From positions 186,001-250,000 of the forward strand of contig NZ_KB899544.1 in NCBI RefSeq assembly GCF_000378345.1: a DNA stretch of 64,000 bases, given 5' to 3'. Position 1 is the stretch's first letter, and every line of letters starts with the position of its first letter. The position numbers were made by a program, and so were the translations under genes. The notes beneath the pieces were generated by a model, which saw nothing but the letters and a program-made list of their open reading frames with translations, searched no databases and had not been told where the DNA came from. This DNA comes from Hirschia maritima DSM 19733 (GTDB lineage: Bacteria; Pseudomonadota; Alphaproteobacteria; Caulobacterales; Hyphomonadaceae). Below, one piece after another: positions 36,720 to 45,858 of this stretch.

Positions 36720-37760
36720 TCAATCGATGTGAGCAGGTTGTTTAACAGATTCTCTGACAACAAGTTTGTGCGGCAAGTATTTCTGGGGCTCGATGCCTGA
36801 CAGTTTTTGACTTCTAGCGATAAGGAGGTTTGTGGCTGTTTCTCCAAGCTCCAGCAATGGTTGTCTGATTGTAGTCAGGGTAGGCCACATTTTGTCGGCG
36901 ATTTCTGAGTCATCGAATCCAACGACTGAAAGTTCGGATGGAACGCTAATTCCTTTGCGGTGAGCAGCGCTTAAAACACCAGCAGCCATATCATCATTTG
37001 CAGCGAAAACAGCTTGTGGTGGTTTTTCCATATCTAGGAGTTTTTCACCCGCTTTTAATCCGCCTTCAAATTCGAAATTCCCTGAATAGACTAATGATTC
37101 ATCCAGAAGTATGCGAGAATCAAGTAGGGCTTGCTTGTATCCTGCATAACGTTCGATTGTAGCGTTTTGATCTTCTTTCCCTCGGATAAAGCCGATGCGT
37201 GTATGACCTGAATCAATTAGATATTGTGTAATTTCACGTGCTGCTTCGCGTTCATTGATTTTCACTTCAATTTGGTCGTCATCGATGTCATTTGGCCCGA
37301 TACGCGCGATAGGAACGCCCATGTCCTTGAGGGTTGTGTTGATGCGCTCATCGTTTGACAACGGGGAAACCAAAATAGCACCATCCGGAACCCCCAGCGT
37401 TGGGAGGCGAGATAACTTCTCTTCAATTTGTTTTTTGCTTAAATTTTGACTGTCCATAATCATGGAAACTATCAATTGGTAGCCATTGTCCTGACAGGCT
37501 TTGATAATTCCGGCCTGGATAGCGTTCACATAATTGCTTCGATTATTATGAATTATGAAGTGGATTGTGTAACCACGATTACTGCGCAGACTGCGTGCAT
37601 TCGCACTGGGTACATATCCTAATTCTTCGACAGCAGATTTTACTTTGTCGCGCAGTTCTTCTTTGACATGTGGCTCGTTGTTTAAAACACGCGAAACAGT
37701 CTTAATCGAAACGCCTGCTAACTTTGCAACATCCTTCATTTTGGGAGCACTTTGAGGCAT
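36720..37760 (-). CDS. LacI-family transcriptional regulator of beta-glucoside genes
   Basis: A 346-residue regulator. The helix-turn-helix MKDVAKLAGVSIKTVSRVLNNEPHV and hinge YVPSANARSLRSNRG are followed by a periplasmic-binding-protein-like sensor (IHFIIHNNRSNYVNAIQAG, GFIRGKEDQNATIERYAGYKQAL, VFAANDDMAAG, VVGFDDSEIADKMWPTLTTIRQP). It is the last gene of a minus-strand operon after a GH3 beta-glucosidase, a lactonase and a GPH transporter. It probably controls that operon through the GACAACGTTGTC-like sites in the 42692-42971 promoter region. The effector is likely glucose, a glucoside or gluconate. Confidence 0.9.
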   Translation of the reverse strand: MPQSAPKMKDVAKLAGVSIKTVSRVLNNEPHVKEELRDKVKSAVEELGYVPSANARSLRSNRGYTIHFIIHNNRSNYVNAIQAGIIKACQDNGYQLIVSMIMDSQNLSKKQIEEKLSRLPTLGVPDGAILVSPLSNDERINTTLKDMGVPIARIGPNDIDDDQIEVKINEREAAREITQYLIDSGHTRIGFIRGKEDQNATIERYAGYKQALLDSRILLDESLVYSGNFEFEGGLKAGEKLLDMEKPPQAVFAANDDMAAGVLSAAHRKGISVPSELSVVGFDDSEIADKMWPTLTTIRQPLLELGETATNLLIARSQKLSGIEPQKYLPHKLVVRESVKQPAHID

Positions 37761-37784
37761 AAGCGTTTTCCTGTTTTCAATAGT

Positions 37785-39158
37785 CTATTTTTCAACCGAA
37801 TCCGCAGATTCAGATAATTCATCAATAATTTGGGCGTGTCTGCTGCGACTTAACGGTAAGATATAAATCACAACTGCCGATAAAGTTAATAGCACTCCAG
37901 GCATTATAGAAATGTATAACCTGATTCCATCTACTACAGCGTCTGATTGAGCTTCTATTTGGGCGTCATAGCCTAAATAGGACAGAACTATTCCTACGCC
38001 CAATCCAGTTAATCCGCCTGATATTTTTTGAACTAATGTGACCGAGCCAAACACAGCGGCTTCATTTCTAATACCAGTCTTCCATTGTCCATATTCTACA
38101 GTATCAGGGATGAAGGACCAAACAAGCACACCAAATGCGCTGCAGCCAAAGCCCAGCCCCGCTGTTTCAGGTGGGATTCCTGAAATCAGAGGAAGGTTCA
38201 TAAATGCCAAACTGATACCACATATAGATACGATGAAGGTCGCAGAGATCCACGCCGTTTTTTTATTCAGTTTGCTAATCACGTATGTCCAAACTGGAGC
38301 TCCGATAAGAGAAGCAATTGCGGAAATTGTGAAGATCGTTTCTTTGGAAGCAAAGGTGGATTGATTGATCTCAATAAAAAACGCCAGAGGAATAAGGTAA
38401 CTTGCAGTTCCGGCGGCCTGAAAGAAAACAGCTAAAAGCATCAGGGTAAGGGCTTTATTGCTGACAGCGCTTGTTAGGAAAAGTAGAAAATTATTGGTAG
38501 GTGCCTGACGGCGACCCGGAGGGGGGCGTTCTCTAGTATTGAAAAAACAAGAGAGGAGAGCAAGCGTTGCGACACTGCTTCCGACAAATGCTGTCATGAA
38601 GAAGCCGTGGCCATCAGTTTCCGAGCCGTTGTTGAAAAACCTCACAAGTGGGAACCACAATAATGAAACAGTTAGCAAGCCAGAAAAGGCGAAGAACATC
38701 CTTGTGCCAGAGATAACAGTTCTGTCTCGGCTATTGAATGATAATCTTGAAGAAAGCGCTGAGTAGGGCACTGCTACAAACGTATAACAAGTGCGGAATA
38801 TCATGTGTGTCACAGCAAGATGGATGATCAATCCATTGCCTTCAAACGGTGGGATCCAGAACAAGAAAGTGAATACTAACCCCAATACGCCGCACCCATA
38901 TAATATAAATGGACGATAAGTTCCAAACTTTGTTCTCGTACGCTCGGCTAGAAAGGCAACTATTGGATCTGAGATTGCATCCCAAAACAAACCAATGAAG
39001 TAGATACCCCCTGCTATGGTGGGTGGGAGGCCGAGAATATCCGCATACCAAAAAACGAGAATGAGCGATAAGCTATTCCAGTATATGTTTATCCCGAAAT
39101 CACCAATTCCGTAGCCAACAAGGGTACGCCACGAAAGTGAGGTGTTTCGAGAATGCAT
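37785..39158 (-). CDS. GPH-family sugar:cation symporter (MFS)
   Basis: A 457-residue inner-membrane carrier with 12 predicted helices. GPH (glycoside-pentoside-hexuronide) signatures are visible: YGIGDFGINIYWN at the start, SDPIVAFLAERTRTKFGTYRPFIL in the first loop, VPYSALSSRL, and DTVEYGQWKTGIRNEAAVFG after helix 9. The family imports glycosides or uronides with H+ or Na+. It lies between the lipoprotein lactonase and the LacI gene, 24 bases before the latter. It most likely imports a beta-glucoside or an oxidised glucose product generated by the upstream GH3 enzyme and lactonase. Confidence 0.88.
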   Translation of the reverse strand: MHSRNTSLSWRTLVGYGIGDFGINIYWNSLSLILVFWYADILGLPPTIAGGIYFIGLFWDAISDPIVAFLAERTRTKFGTYRPFILYGCGVLGLVFTFLFWIPPFEGNGLIIHLAVTHMIFRTCYTFVAVPYSALSSRLSFNSRDRTVISGTRMFFAFSGLLTVSLLWFPLVRFFNNGSETDGHGFFMTAFVGSSVATLALLSCFFNTRERPPPGRRQAPTNNFLLFLTSAVSNKALTLMLLAVFFQAAGTASYLIPLAFFIEINQSTFASKETIFTISAIASLIGAPVWTYVISKLNKKTAWISATFIVSICGISLAFMNLPLISGIPPETAGLGFGCSAFGVLVWSFIPDTVEYGQWKTGIRNEAAVFGSVTLVQKISGGLTGLGVGIVLSYLGYDAQIEAQSDAVVDGIRLYISIMPGVLLTLSAVVIYILPLSRSRHAQIIDELSESADSVEK

Positions 39159-39242
39159 GCTGATTAACCTCTAAGGACTCTTGTCGTTGCTAGTAGCGCA
39201 ACGAATCTTTGCAGGCTAATTGATGGATTTGGAACTAACAAG

Positions 39243-40277
39243 TCAGGTAGCTAATCCTCTACATAGTGTTGGTAGCTTTATCAGGCTATGACCAGCAGTT
39301 ATGAATAGTGACTGTCCGTCTTCTCCAAAAACACAATTAGCATTTGCTCGTCCTGTCGTGATGCGTCCAAGAGCCGTACCATCTGCTGATATGAGAAAGA
39401 CACCGCCCGGGCCCGTTACAAAAACAGACCCATCTGCACATACTGTCATGCCGTCGGGAAGGCCGGGCATGTCTTCATTTTGATATTGCGAGGCATCAAA
39501 CCAGATTTCATCATTTGTAGGCGTAAATTCGTTACTCAAAGTGAGGCGGCGTACGATTGCAGCCTCGGGATCTGATTGAGATATATAGAGATGACCTTCA
39601 TCTGGAGAGAGGACTACGCCATTTGGGAATGTCATGTCATCCAGCAAACGTGTAACTTCGCCATTGGGAGATAGTTTATACACTCCATTATGCGCCATTT
39701 CTTTGAGAGGCGAGGCGTCTAGATCTTTTAAGCCGTATGGAGGGTCAGTAAAAAATAGCGTTCCATCCTTGGCTTTGACAACATCGTTTGGGCTATTGAA
39801 CTTCTTGCCTTCAAATTGATGAGTTAGATCAACAGCCTCATTTGTTTGCAAATCCATTCTTTGAACCGAGCGCCGTCCATGATTGCAAATTATCAAACTG
39901 TCAGTGTCAGCTTCGTACCAAAGACCATTTGCACCAGGTTCTCTGAAGCCATCTTTTTCGCTTAAGTCTGCGCCGGAAGGTTTCAGAAATACAGATACTC
40001 CATCCTTTTGGGACCATGTATAAGCTACATTTTGGGGGACATCAGTAAAATACAGTTTTTGGCGTTTGGAATCCCAAGCGGGACCTTCCAGCCATTGATG
40101 CCCTGAGGATAATACACTCCACTCTGCGTTTGGTGCGATGTAATCAAAGAACCTTGGGTCAAACGCATGTAAGGCCGGATTAGGGTTTGAGTTTGGAGAA
40201 GTTCCAGCTTCCTTGGAACATGCAGCCAAAACTGCTGCAGCTCCAAGGCCCGTTACGTATTGACGTCGATTTATCAT
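39243..40277 (-). CDS. SMP-30/gluconolactonase family lipoprotein
   Basis: A 344-residue propeller lactonase with an exported N-terminus: an RR motif (NRRQYVTGLGAAAVLAAC) and a lipobox Cys20, suggesting a Tat-type lipoprotein facing the periplasm. Family motifs are WLEGPAWDSKRQKLYFTD (metal Glu), REPGANGLWYEADTDSLIICNHGRRSV, FNSPNDVVKAKDGTLFFTDPPYGL, FPNGVVLSPDEGHLYISQSDPEA and GLPDGMTVCADGSVFVTGPGGV. Its ATG overlaps the GH3 stop (ATGA, 40274-40277), so the two are coupled. It should hydrolyse gluconolactone released or oxidised in the periplasm, making gluconate for the GntP permease at 48107-49456. Confidence 0.9.
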   Translation of the reverse strand: MINRRQYVTGLGAAAVLAACSKEAGTSPNSNPNPALHAFDPRFFDYIAPNAEWSVLSSGHQWLEGPAWDSKRQKLYFTDVPQNVAYTWSQKDGVSVFLKPSGADLSEKDGFREPGANGLWYEADTDSLIICNHGRRSVQRMDLQTNEAVDLTHQFEGKKFNSPNDVVKAKDGTLFFTDPPYGLKDLDASPLKEMAHNGVYKLSPNGEVTRLLDDMTFPNGVVLSPDEGHLYISQSDPEAAIVRRLTLSNEFTPTNDEIWFDASQYQNEDMPGLPDGMTVCADGSVFVTGPGGVFLISADGTALGRITTGRANANCVFGEDGQSLFITAGHSLIKLPTLCRGLAT

Positions 40278-42691
40278 TTTGAAACTTCAACTTTTGTTTT
40301 GATCGCGGCAGCGGGGATTGAACCCCTTTTTTGATCAGTTACATTGATGGATGTTTCACTTTCTATATCTGATGAAGAGCGCCCAATAAAGAACTTTAGT
40401 TCTCCTGCTTGGGTGAGCCATTCATTTCGTTTGACATAAATGCCAGATTGTTCGGCTTGAACAGTGAATGTGATTTTTGCTGTTTCGCCAGGTTCAAGGG
40501 AAATGCGTTTATAGCCTCGCAATTCAATGCGAGGACGAGCTACGAATGCGTATGGGTCGCGCATGTAAAGTTGAACCACTTCTTCAGCAACCATGTCTCC
40601 AGTATTGGTTACGTCAGTGGTAAGTTGGACACTACCATCTGACGATATGGATGTGGTGTCTGCGGTTAGCTCACCGTATTCAAAGCTGGAATAACTCAGG
40701 CCATGCCCGAAAGGGTAGAGTGGAGTGGTCTCAACATCTATGGAACGATTGGTGTCTTTAGCCAGATTTGAGTGGGCTGGGCGACCACTTGGGTTTTCTG
40801 AGTATGAAAATGGAACTTGCCCGGTCTTTCTTGGGAAATTGATTGGAAGTCGACCAGCAGGAGACACCTCTCCATAAACGATATCGGCTAATGCGTTTCC
40901 AGCTTCAACACCGCTCATCCAAAAGTTAAGAATTGCGTCTGCTTTTTCATCTAATTCTGGGATAGCCATTGCACGGCCGGTCACGAGTACAACTGTTACT
41001 GGCTTGCCTGTTTTGAAAATAGCCTCTGCTAGTTTCATTTGATTTTCTGGGAGTTCAATATCTGTTCGCGCACGAGCTTCTCCTGACCAGTCATAGTGTT
41101 CACCAATCACTAAGACAACGCGATCAGCCGCTTCAGCTGTTTCGATGGCTTTAGCAAGATCAGCTTGAGGAGCAGAGTAGATGTTGTCTTCCACGGACAC
41201 TTGTCTATCTGGAGCATAGGAGAATGAAGATTCATAAACTTCAGTACCTTTGGCATAGCTGATCTCAATGCCTTCAGGAGCATTGTTTGTCAGACCATCA
41301 AGAAGTGAGACAACTTCATTTTTGTCACCCCGAGCACGCCAAGACCCAAGCTGAGTCATAGTGTCTTTTGCTAGCCCGCCGATCACCGCAATTTTTTGTG
41401 GTTCTGTTATGGGGAGCGCGTTGTTTTCATTTTTCAGCAATACGGCAGTTTTTTGTGCTGCTTTACGCGCCAAGGCTCTGTTCTCGTCTTTGAGAATTTC
41501 AGCGCGTTCGCGTTCAACGTCATGGTATTGCAATCCTTTGTCAAACAGTCCGAGTTGCTCTTTAACAGTGATGATCCGGCCTGCGGCTAGGTTAAGGTCA
41601 TTTTCAAGGTTAGGGTTTTCTTTGATCGCGTTTATGAGGTCTTTTTTGTAGACTTCACTTGTCATATCCATGTCGACACCCGCTTGAAGGGCTAGAGAGC
41701 CTGCTTCAGCGCGGTCTTTGGCGATCCCGTGATTGGTAAGTTCATGGATGGCATTCCAGTCACTAACAATCATGCCGCAAAAGCCCCAATCAGAACGTAA
41801 CACACCATCAACAAGTTCTTCATTTGCGGTTGTTGGAATGCCAGCAATGTCATTGAAAGCTGTCATGTATGACCCGCTTCCAGCTTGGTTGGCTGCATAG
41901 AAGGGAGGAAGGTAGACCTCATTTACAGTCCGTTCTGACACATCGCTAGTTCCGTAATCTCGGCCGCCAGTAGGGGCACCATAGACACCAATGTGCTTAG
42001 TTGTGGCGAGAACAGTATCTTCTGCTGAAAGATCCCCGTTTTGAAAACCCTTAACCTGAGCCTCTGACATTCTAGAGCCTAAATAAGGGTCAGATCCAGC
42101 ACCTTCTACAATGCGCCCCCAGCGAGGGTCTCGCGCGATATCCACCATTGGTGCAAATGTCCAATGAAGCCCTGAAGAAGCTGACTCGCGACCCGCCATG
42201 CGAGAAGCTTCTTCCATTAGTTCATCGTCCCATGATGCTGCCATGGCGATTGGAACGGGATAAATTGTCCGATATCCGTGAACAACATCCATTGCAAAAA
42301 GGAGGGGAATTCCATGTGTACTTTCTTCTAAAGCTACACGTTGAATTTCTTTCAATTCAGCTGCGCCGGCAACATGCAGATAGGAGCCAATTTCTCCGCG
42401 GCGTACTTTATCAAATTCTTCTTCGTTCAGGCGTGAATTTAAGTTTTTACTGCGCCCACCTGCTGCTTGATGAAGTTGCCCGATCTTCTCTTCCAATGTC
42501 ATTTTTGAAAGAAGTTCAATAGCGCGTGGGGAGAGGCATTTTTCGAAAGAGGAAGTTGTGTCAGAGGTTTTCTGAATCTCATCGACTAATGCAGTTGGAG
42601 CCGGGTTCACTTGTGTTGAAAGAGCCTGACATCCTGTCAGAAAAGTGCTGCATAACGCAATGGACGCGAATGTTTTCAAGGTCTGTTTCAT
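40274..42691 (-). CDS. bglX: GH3 beta-glucosidase, BglX type, lipoprotein
   Basis: An 805-residue enzyme with a lipoprotein signal (lipobox LTGC, Cys21). The (beta/alpha)8 domain has TLEEKIGQLHQA, HGIPLLFAMDVVHGYRTIYPVP, WTFAPMVDIARDPRWGRIVEG, ATTKHIGVYG and the nucleophile Asp in GMIVSDWNAIHEL. The alpha/beta sandwich carries VVLVIGEHYDWSGEARARTDIELPENQ and the C-terminal fibronectin-III-like domain GEVSPAGRLPINFPR...YPFGHGLSYSSFEYG. It removes glucose from beta-glucosides at the outer-membrane/periplasm interface. It heads a four-gene operon with a lactonase, transporter and LacI regulator. Confidence 0.92.
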   Translation of the reverse strand: MKQTLKTFASIALCSTFLTGCQALSTQVNPAPTALVDEIQKTSDTTSSFEKCLSPRAIELLSKMTLEEKIGQLHQAAGGRSKNLNSRLNEEEFDKVRRGEIGSYLHVAGAAELKEIQRVALEESTHGIPLLFAMDVVHGYRTIYPVPIAMAASWDDELMEEASRMAGRESASSGLHWTFAPMVDIARDPRWGRIVEGAGSDPYLGSRMSEAQVKGFQNGDLSAEDTVLATTKHIGVYGAPTGGRDYGTSDVSERTVNEVYLPPFYAANQAGSGSYMTAFNDIAGIPTTANEELVDGVLRSDWGFCGMIVSDWNAIHELTNHGIAKDRAEAGSLALQAGVDMDMTSEVYKKDLINAIKENPNLENDLNLAAGRIITVKEQLGLFDKGLQYHDVERERAEILKDENRALARKAAQKTAVLLKNENNALPITEPQKIAVIGGLAKDTMTQLGSWRARGDKNEVVSLLDGLTNNAPEGIEISYAKGTEVYESSFSYAPDRQVSVEDNIYSAPQADLAKAIETAEAADRVVLVIGEHYDWSGEARARTDIELPENQMKLAEAIFKTGKPVTVVLVTGRAMAIPELDEKADAILNFWMSGVEAGNALADIVYGEVSPAGRLPINFPRKTGQVPFSYSENPSGRPAHSNLAKDTNRSIDVETTPLYPFGHGLSYSSFEYGELTADTTSISSDGSVQLTTDVTNTGDMVAEEVVQLYMRDPYAFVARPRIELRGYKRISLEPGETAKITFTVQAEQSGIYVKRNEWLTQAGELKFFIGRSSSDIESETSINVTDQKRGSIPAAAIKTKVEVSK

Positions 42692-42971
42692 ATACCAAAA
42701 ATGTTAAATCCAGCAATCGAACACGATCAGCGGGATTTAAGCTCCTTCTTTATTAGCCATTATTCTTTGCCGCATTTATTCACTGACATACTCTAAATGT
42801 CAACGTTGTCAGTCTGTGAATTTGCATGGAGCATTTTTATATCAAAGCATATCTGCTTGATTGAGAGCAGCGTGAGTTATTGATGGAATCAAATGTGCAT
42901 TGATTGTCGTTGACAACGTAATCAATATTGGGCAGTTATAGTCAAAACAGGTGTTTCAAGAGGAAGTCGGA
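42692..42971. promoter_or_regulatory. Divergent GH3/GH3 promoter with two LacI-type operators
   Basis: Two related sites lie between the divergent beta-glucosidase genes: GTCAACGTTGTC (42799-42810, within TGTCAACGTTGTCA) and GACAACGTAATC (42912-42923). They differ from the perfect palindrome GACAACGTTGTC at 47535-47546 by one and two bases. One site lies about 110 bases before bglX and the other about 50 before the second GH3 gene. A LacI-family repressor is the expected binder. Confidence 0.6.
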
Positions 42972-45482
42972 ATGTCATATCAGCGTTTATTTGTAGCCAT
43001 GTTGATGGGGACAACGATTTTAGGGTGTCAGGGGAATAATTCTGTGCAAACCCAAAATGGTGCAGAAGTAGAAGTGTCAAAAGCTGCCGCTGAGAAGCAT
43101 CCGGCTGAGGCTAACCCTGAAATTTGGCCGAGCCTTGAGCCATTGCCGCTAGATCCAGAAATTGAACAGCGTATCGACGTCTTGCTGTCCAAGATGACGT
43201 TGGAACAAAAAGTCGGTCAGGTTATTCAAGCAGATTCTGAATCTGTTACGCCTGAAGAAGTGAAAAAGTATCGATTAGGTTCCGTTCTTAGTGGTGGAAA
43301 TTCTGCTCCAGGTGAAAAGCCTTACGCAGATGCATCATTGTGGCTGGAGGATGCGGATAAGTATTTCCAGGCATCTCTAGATTTGGATGGTGTTGAAGTT
43401 GCTATTCCAGTTATTTGGGGAATTGATGCTGTTCATGGTCACGCCAATCTGACTGGCGCAATTGTGTTTCCGCATAATATTGGTCTGGGTGCAGCAAATA
43501 ACCCAGATTTGATAGAGAAAATATCACAAATTACAGCACATGAATTGGTCGTTTCGGGGCATGATTGGACATTTGCTCCCACGCTTGCTGTTCCACGTGA
43601 TGTACGTTGGGGGCGTAGCTATGAAGGCTTCTCGAGCAAAAGCGACATTCAATCATCATATTCTGCGAGAATTGTAGAAGGTTTGCAGGGCAAATTTGGT
43701 GACGAAGATTTCATGAAAGATGGCCGTGTAATCTCTAGCGCCAAGCACTTCCTGGGTGATGGTGCAACGGAAAAAGGTCGCGACCAAGGTGATGCCATCA
43801 TCTCAGAAGAAGAGCTGCGAGATATTGACGGTGCTGGATACATAGGTGCCGTGGAGTCTGGTGTGCAGACTATTATGGCTTCCTTTTCTGGTTGGCATGG
43901 CAAGAAAATGCACGGCAACAAATCCTTGTTAACGGGCGTCCTTAAAGAACAAATGAATTTTCAAGGGTTCATCGTTGGTGACTGGAACGGTCATGGACAG
44001 GTGGAAGGGTGTACGAACACAGATTGTCCTCAAGCGCTGAATGCTGGACTAGACATGTATATGGCTCCGGACAGTTGGAAAGGTTTGTATGAATCTACGC
44101 TTGAACACGTCAAATCGGGAGTGGTTTCACAAGAACGATTGGATGATGCTGTTCGCCGTATTTTGCGAGTGAAGATTGCTTCTGGTATTTTTGAAAAACC
44201 TCTTCCTAGCCAACGTAAATATGCTGGTGACAATAACGAGCTAGGAAAAGCAGAACACCGAGAAGTTGCGCGTCAGGCTGTTCGAGAGTCTCTTGTTCTT
44301 CTGAAAAACAATGACAGCGTTCTACCAATAGATGCAGGGAAAACTGTGCTTGTTGTTGGTGATGGCGCTGATAGTATTTCCAAGGCTGCGGGTGGTTGGA
44401 CACTTTCATGGCAAGGCGGAGATGCAGAGAACTCTGATTTTCCAAACGGAAACAGTATCCTTGATGGAATTAAAGAAGCTGTTGAAGCTGCCGGCGGAAA
44501 GGTTATTTTTTCTCCAGAAGGTGATACCGATATCGCAGCTGATGTCGTAATCGCGGTGTATGGCGAAGACCCTTATGCTGAATTTCAAGGTGATATTGAT
44601 CACCTAGATTTCAAACCAAAAGGTTTCGATGTTTCAAAGTTGTCCGCTTATAAAGAGGCTGGTGCAGACGTTGTTTCTGTTTTCCTCTCTGGTCGCCCAT
44701 TGTGGACTAATCCTGAGATCAATGCGTCCGATGCCTTTGTGGCAGCCTGGTTGCCTGGTAGTGAAGGGGCCGGAGTGTCTGATGTCTTGTTCCAAGTACA
44801 ACCAGAATACGACTTTACTGGCCGTCTTTCTTTTCCTTGGCCCGCGACTGCTGATGCCGATAAAGCCTTAGCTGGCGATTATCTATTCGATCTAGGGTAT
44901 GGGCTGAATTATTCAAGTGATGCTCAATTAGATGTTTTGTCCTTAGAATCCGGTGTGTCTGACCATGGGGTGGACAAAGGAAACTTTTATTCCAAAGGGT
45001 TGATAAATCCGGATTGGAAATGGCGTGTGAATGGATCGAGCGGCATTGATATGAATGCCGTTGAGTTCGGTAAAGTTGATCACAAAGCTCAAGAAGATGC
45101 CGTGTCTATAAGTTGGAAAAAACCAGATATTATGGTGTCAATTATTTCAGACAAGGGTGAAGATTTCTCTCGTGAATCTAATGGTGCATTGGAATTGTCG
45201 TTTACGTTGAAAAGTCTCAGCGGAGATGTAGACGGTGTCAAAATGGCTATGGGGTGCATGGGTAGTTCGGAATGTACATCTTTAGCAAAGGATCTTGGAA
45301 CTGTTTCATCTGAATGGACAGAATACCGATTCAGCTTGAGTTGTTTTGCTGAAGACGGTGTTGATATGACCAAATTGCAATCTGCAATCAATTTGGTCGC
45401 TCCCGAGGGCGCACAGTTAGGTGTGAGCAATGTGATGTTGGCTCAAGATGAAGATGGGGTTGCCAACTGCTCGGTTAAGTAA
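42972..45482 (+). CDS. GH3 exo-beta-glucanase/beta-glucosidase (ExoP-like), lipoprotein
   Basis: An 836-residue enzyme. ATG 42972, after AGAGGAAG, gives a lipoprotein signal with lipobox ILGC (Cys19). The barrel shows MTLEQKVGQVIQAD, VAIPVIWGIDAVHGHANLTGA, WTFAPTLAVPRDVRWGRSYEGFS, SSAKHFLGDGATEKGRDQGDA and the nucleophile Asp in FIVGDWNGHGQ. The second domain ends FSWPATADADK-like (LSFPWPATADADKALA). About 170 further residues (from about 660) form a C-terminal beta-sandwich as in exo-1,3/1,4-beta-glucanases such as ExoP. It is divergent from bglX and shares its operator region, so the two enzymes probably act in sequence on beta-glucans such as laminarin or cellulose fragments. Confidence 0.9.
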   Translation: MSYQRLFVAMLMGTTILGCQGNNSVQTQNGAEVEVSKAAAEKHPAEANPEIWPSLEPLPLDPEIEQRIDVLLSKMTLEQKVGQVIQADSESVTPEEVKKYRLGSVLSGGNSAPGEKPYADASLWLEDADKYFQASLDLDGVEVAIPVIWGIDAVHGHANLTGAIVFPHNIGLGAANNPDLIEKISQITAHELVVSGHDWTFAPTLAVPRDVRWGRSYEGFSSKSDIQSSYSARIVEGLQGKFGDEDFMKDGRVISSAKHFLGDGATEKGRDQGDAIISEEELRDIDGAGYIGAVESGVQTIMASFSGWHGKKMHGNKSLLTGVLKEQMNFQGFIVGDWNGHGQVEGCTNTDCPQALNAGLDMYMAPDSWKGLYESTLEHVKSGVVSQERLDDAVRRILRVKIASGIFEKPLPSQRKYAGDNNELGKAEHREVARQAVRESLVLLKNNDSVLPIDAGKTVLVVGDGADSISKAAGGWTLSWQGGDAENSDFPNGNSILDGIKEAVEAAGGKVIFSPEGDTDIAADVVIAVYGEDPYAEFQGDIDHLDFKPKGFDVSKLSAYKEAGADVVSVFLSGRPLWTNPEINASDAFVAAWLPGSEGAGVSDVLFQVQPEYDFTGRLSFPWPATADADKALAGDYLFDLGYGLNYSSDAQLDVLSLESGVSDHGVDKGNFYSKGLINPDWKWRVNGSSGIDMNAVEFGKVDHKAQEDAVSISWKKPDIMVSIISDKGEDFSRESNGALELSFTLKSLSGDVDGVKMAMGCMGSSECTSLAKDLGTVSSEWTEYRFSLSCFAEDGVDMTKLQSAINLVAPEGAQLGVSNVMLAQDEDGVANCSVK

Positions 45483-45556
45483 GTTTTATGAAGAGCACTC
45501 ATGACCAGCCAATCTCCCGAATGGTTATCTCAAATTGATGTTCTTTGTCCCAAACT

Positions 45557-45590
45557 GGCCCTCTGTTTTACAACAGGGGGCCATTTTTTT
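45557..45590 (+). terminator. Rho-independent terminator after the ExoP-like gene
   Basis: GGCCCTCTGTT (45557-45567) pairs with AACAGGGGGCC (45572-45582) with one mismatch and a 4-base loop, followed by seven Ts. Confidence 0.88.
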
Positions 45591-45756
45591 ATGTTGCAAC
45601 GTTGGTGCGGGTAAATTGGATATTGGTATCCTATGTTGCTGCTCACATTCATCAGTTGCGAGGAGCAACTTCAATTATATCTCAGGGGAATGGATGGATT
45701 GGGAGGGGCTTCACTCAACCATACTGAGAGGTAATTGCGTTATGCTGAATGTAGTT

Positions 45757-45795
45757 ATAAAAAAACCTGATGCTTTGTTGAGAGCATCAGGTTTT
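45757..45795 (-). terminator. Rho-independent terminator of the SGLT-type gene
   Basis: AAAACCTGATGCT (45763-45775) and AGCATCAGGTTTT (45783-45795) form a perfect stem. On the minus strand the stem is followed by further Ts, ending transcription of the transporter at 45859-47439. The rest of the 45483-45858 gap holds the opposite terminator and no gene. Confidence 0.85.
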
Positions 45796-45858
45796 AGTTT
45801 TCGTCTAAATGTACACAGCAAACGCTTACAAGTGCACTTTTAGTTCAATATCAACAAG

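Noticed and set aside
39184-39204. TCGTTGC/GCAACGA inverted repeat between lactonase and GPH genes
   Set aside because: Half-sites recall the LacI element but with a 7-base spacer and no promoter context; more likely a small mRNA hairpin.
42691-42715. ATACCAAAAA sequence near the bglX start as an AraC-type box
   Set aside because: Only the A-rich left part matches; the CACAWGC and CCAWW parts are absent.
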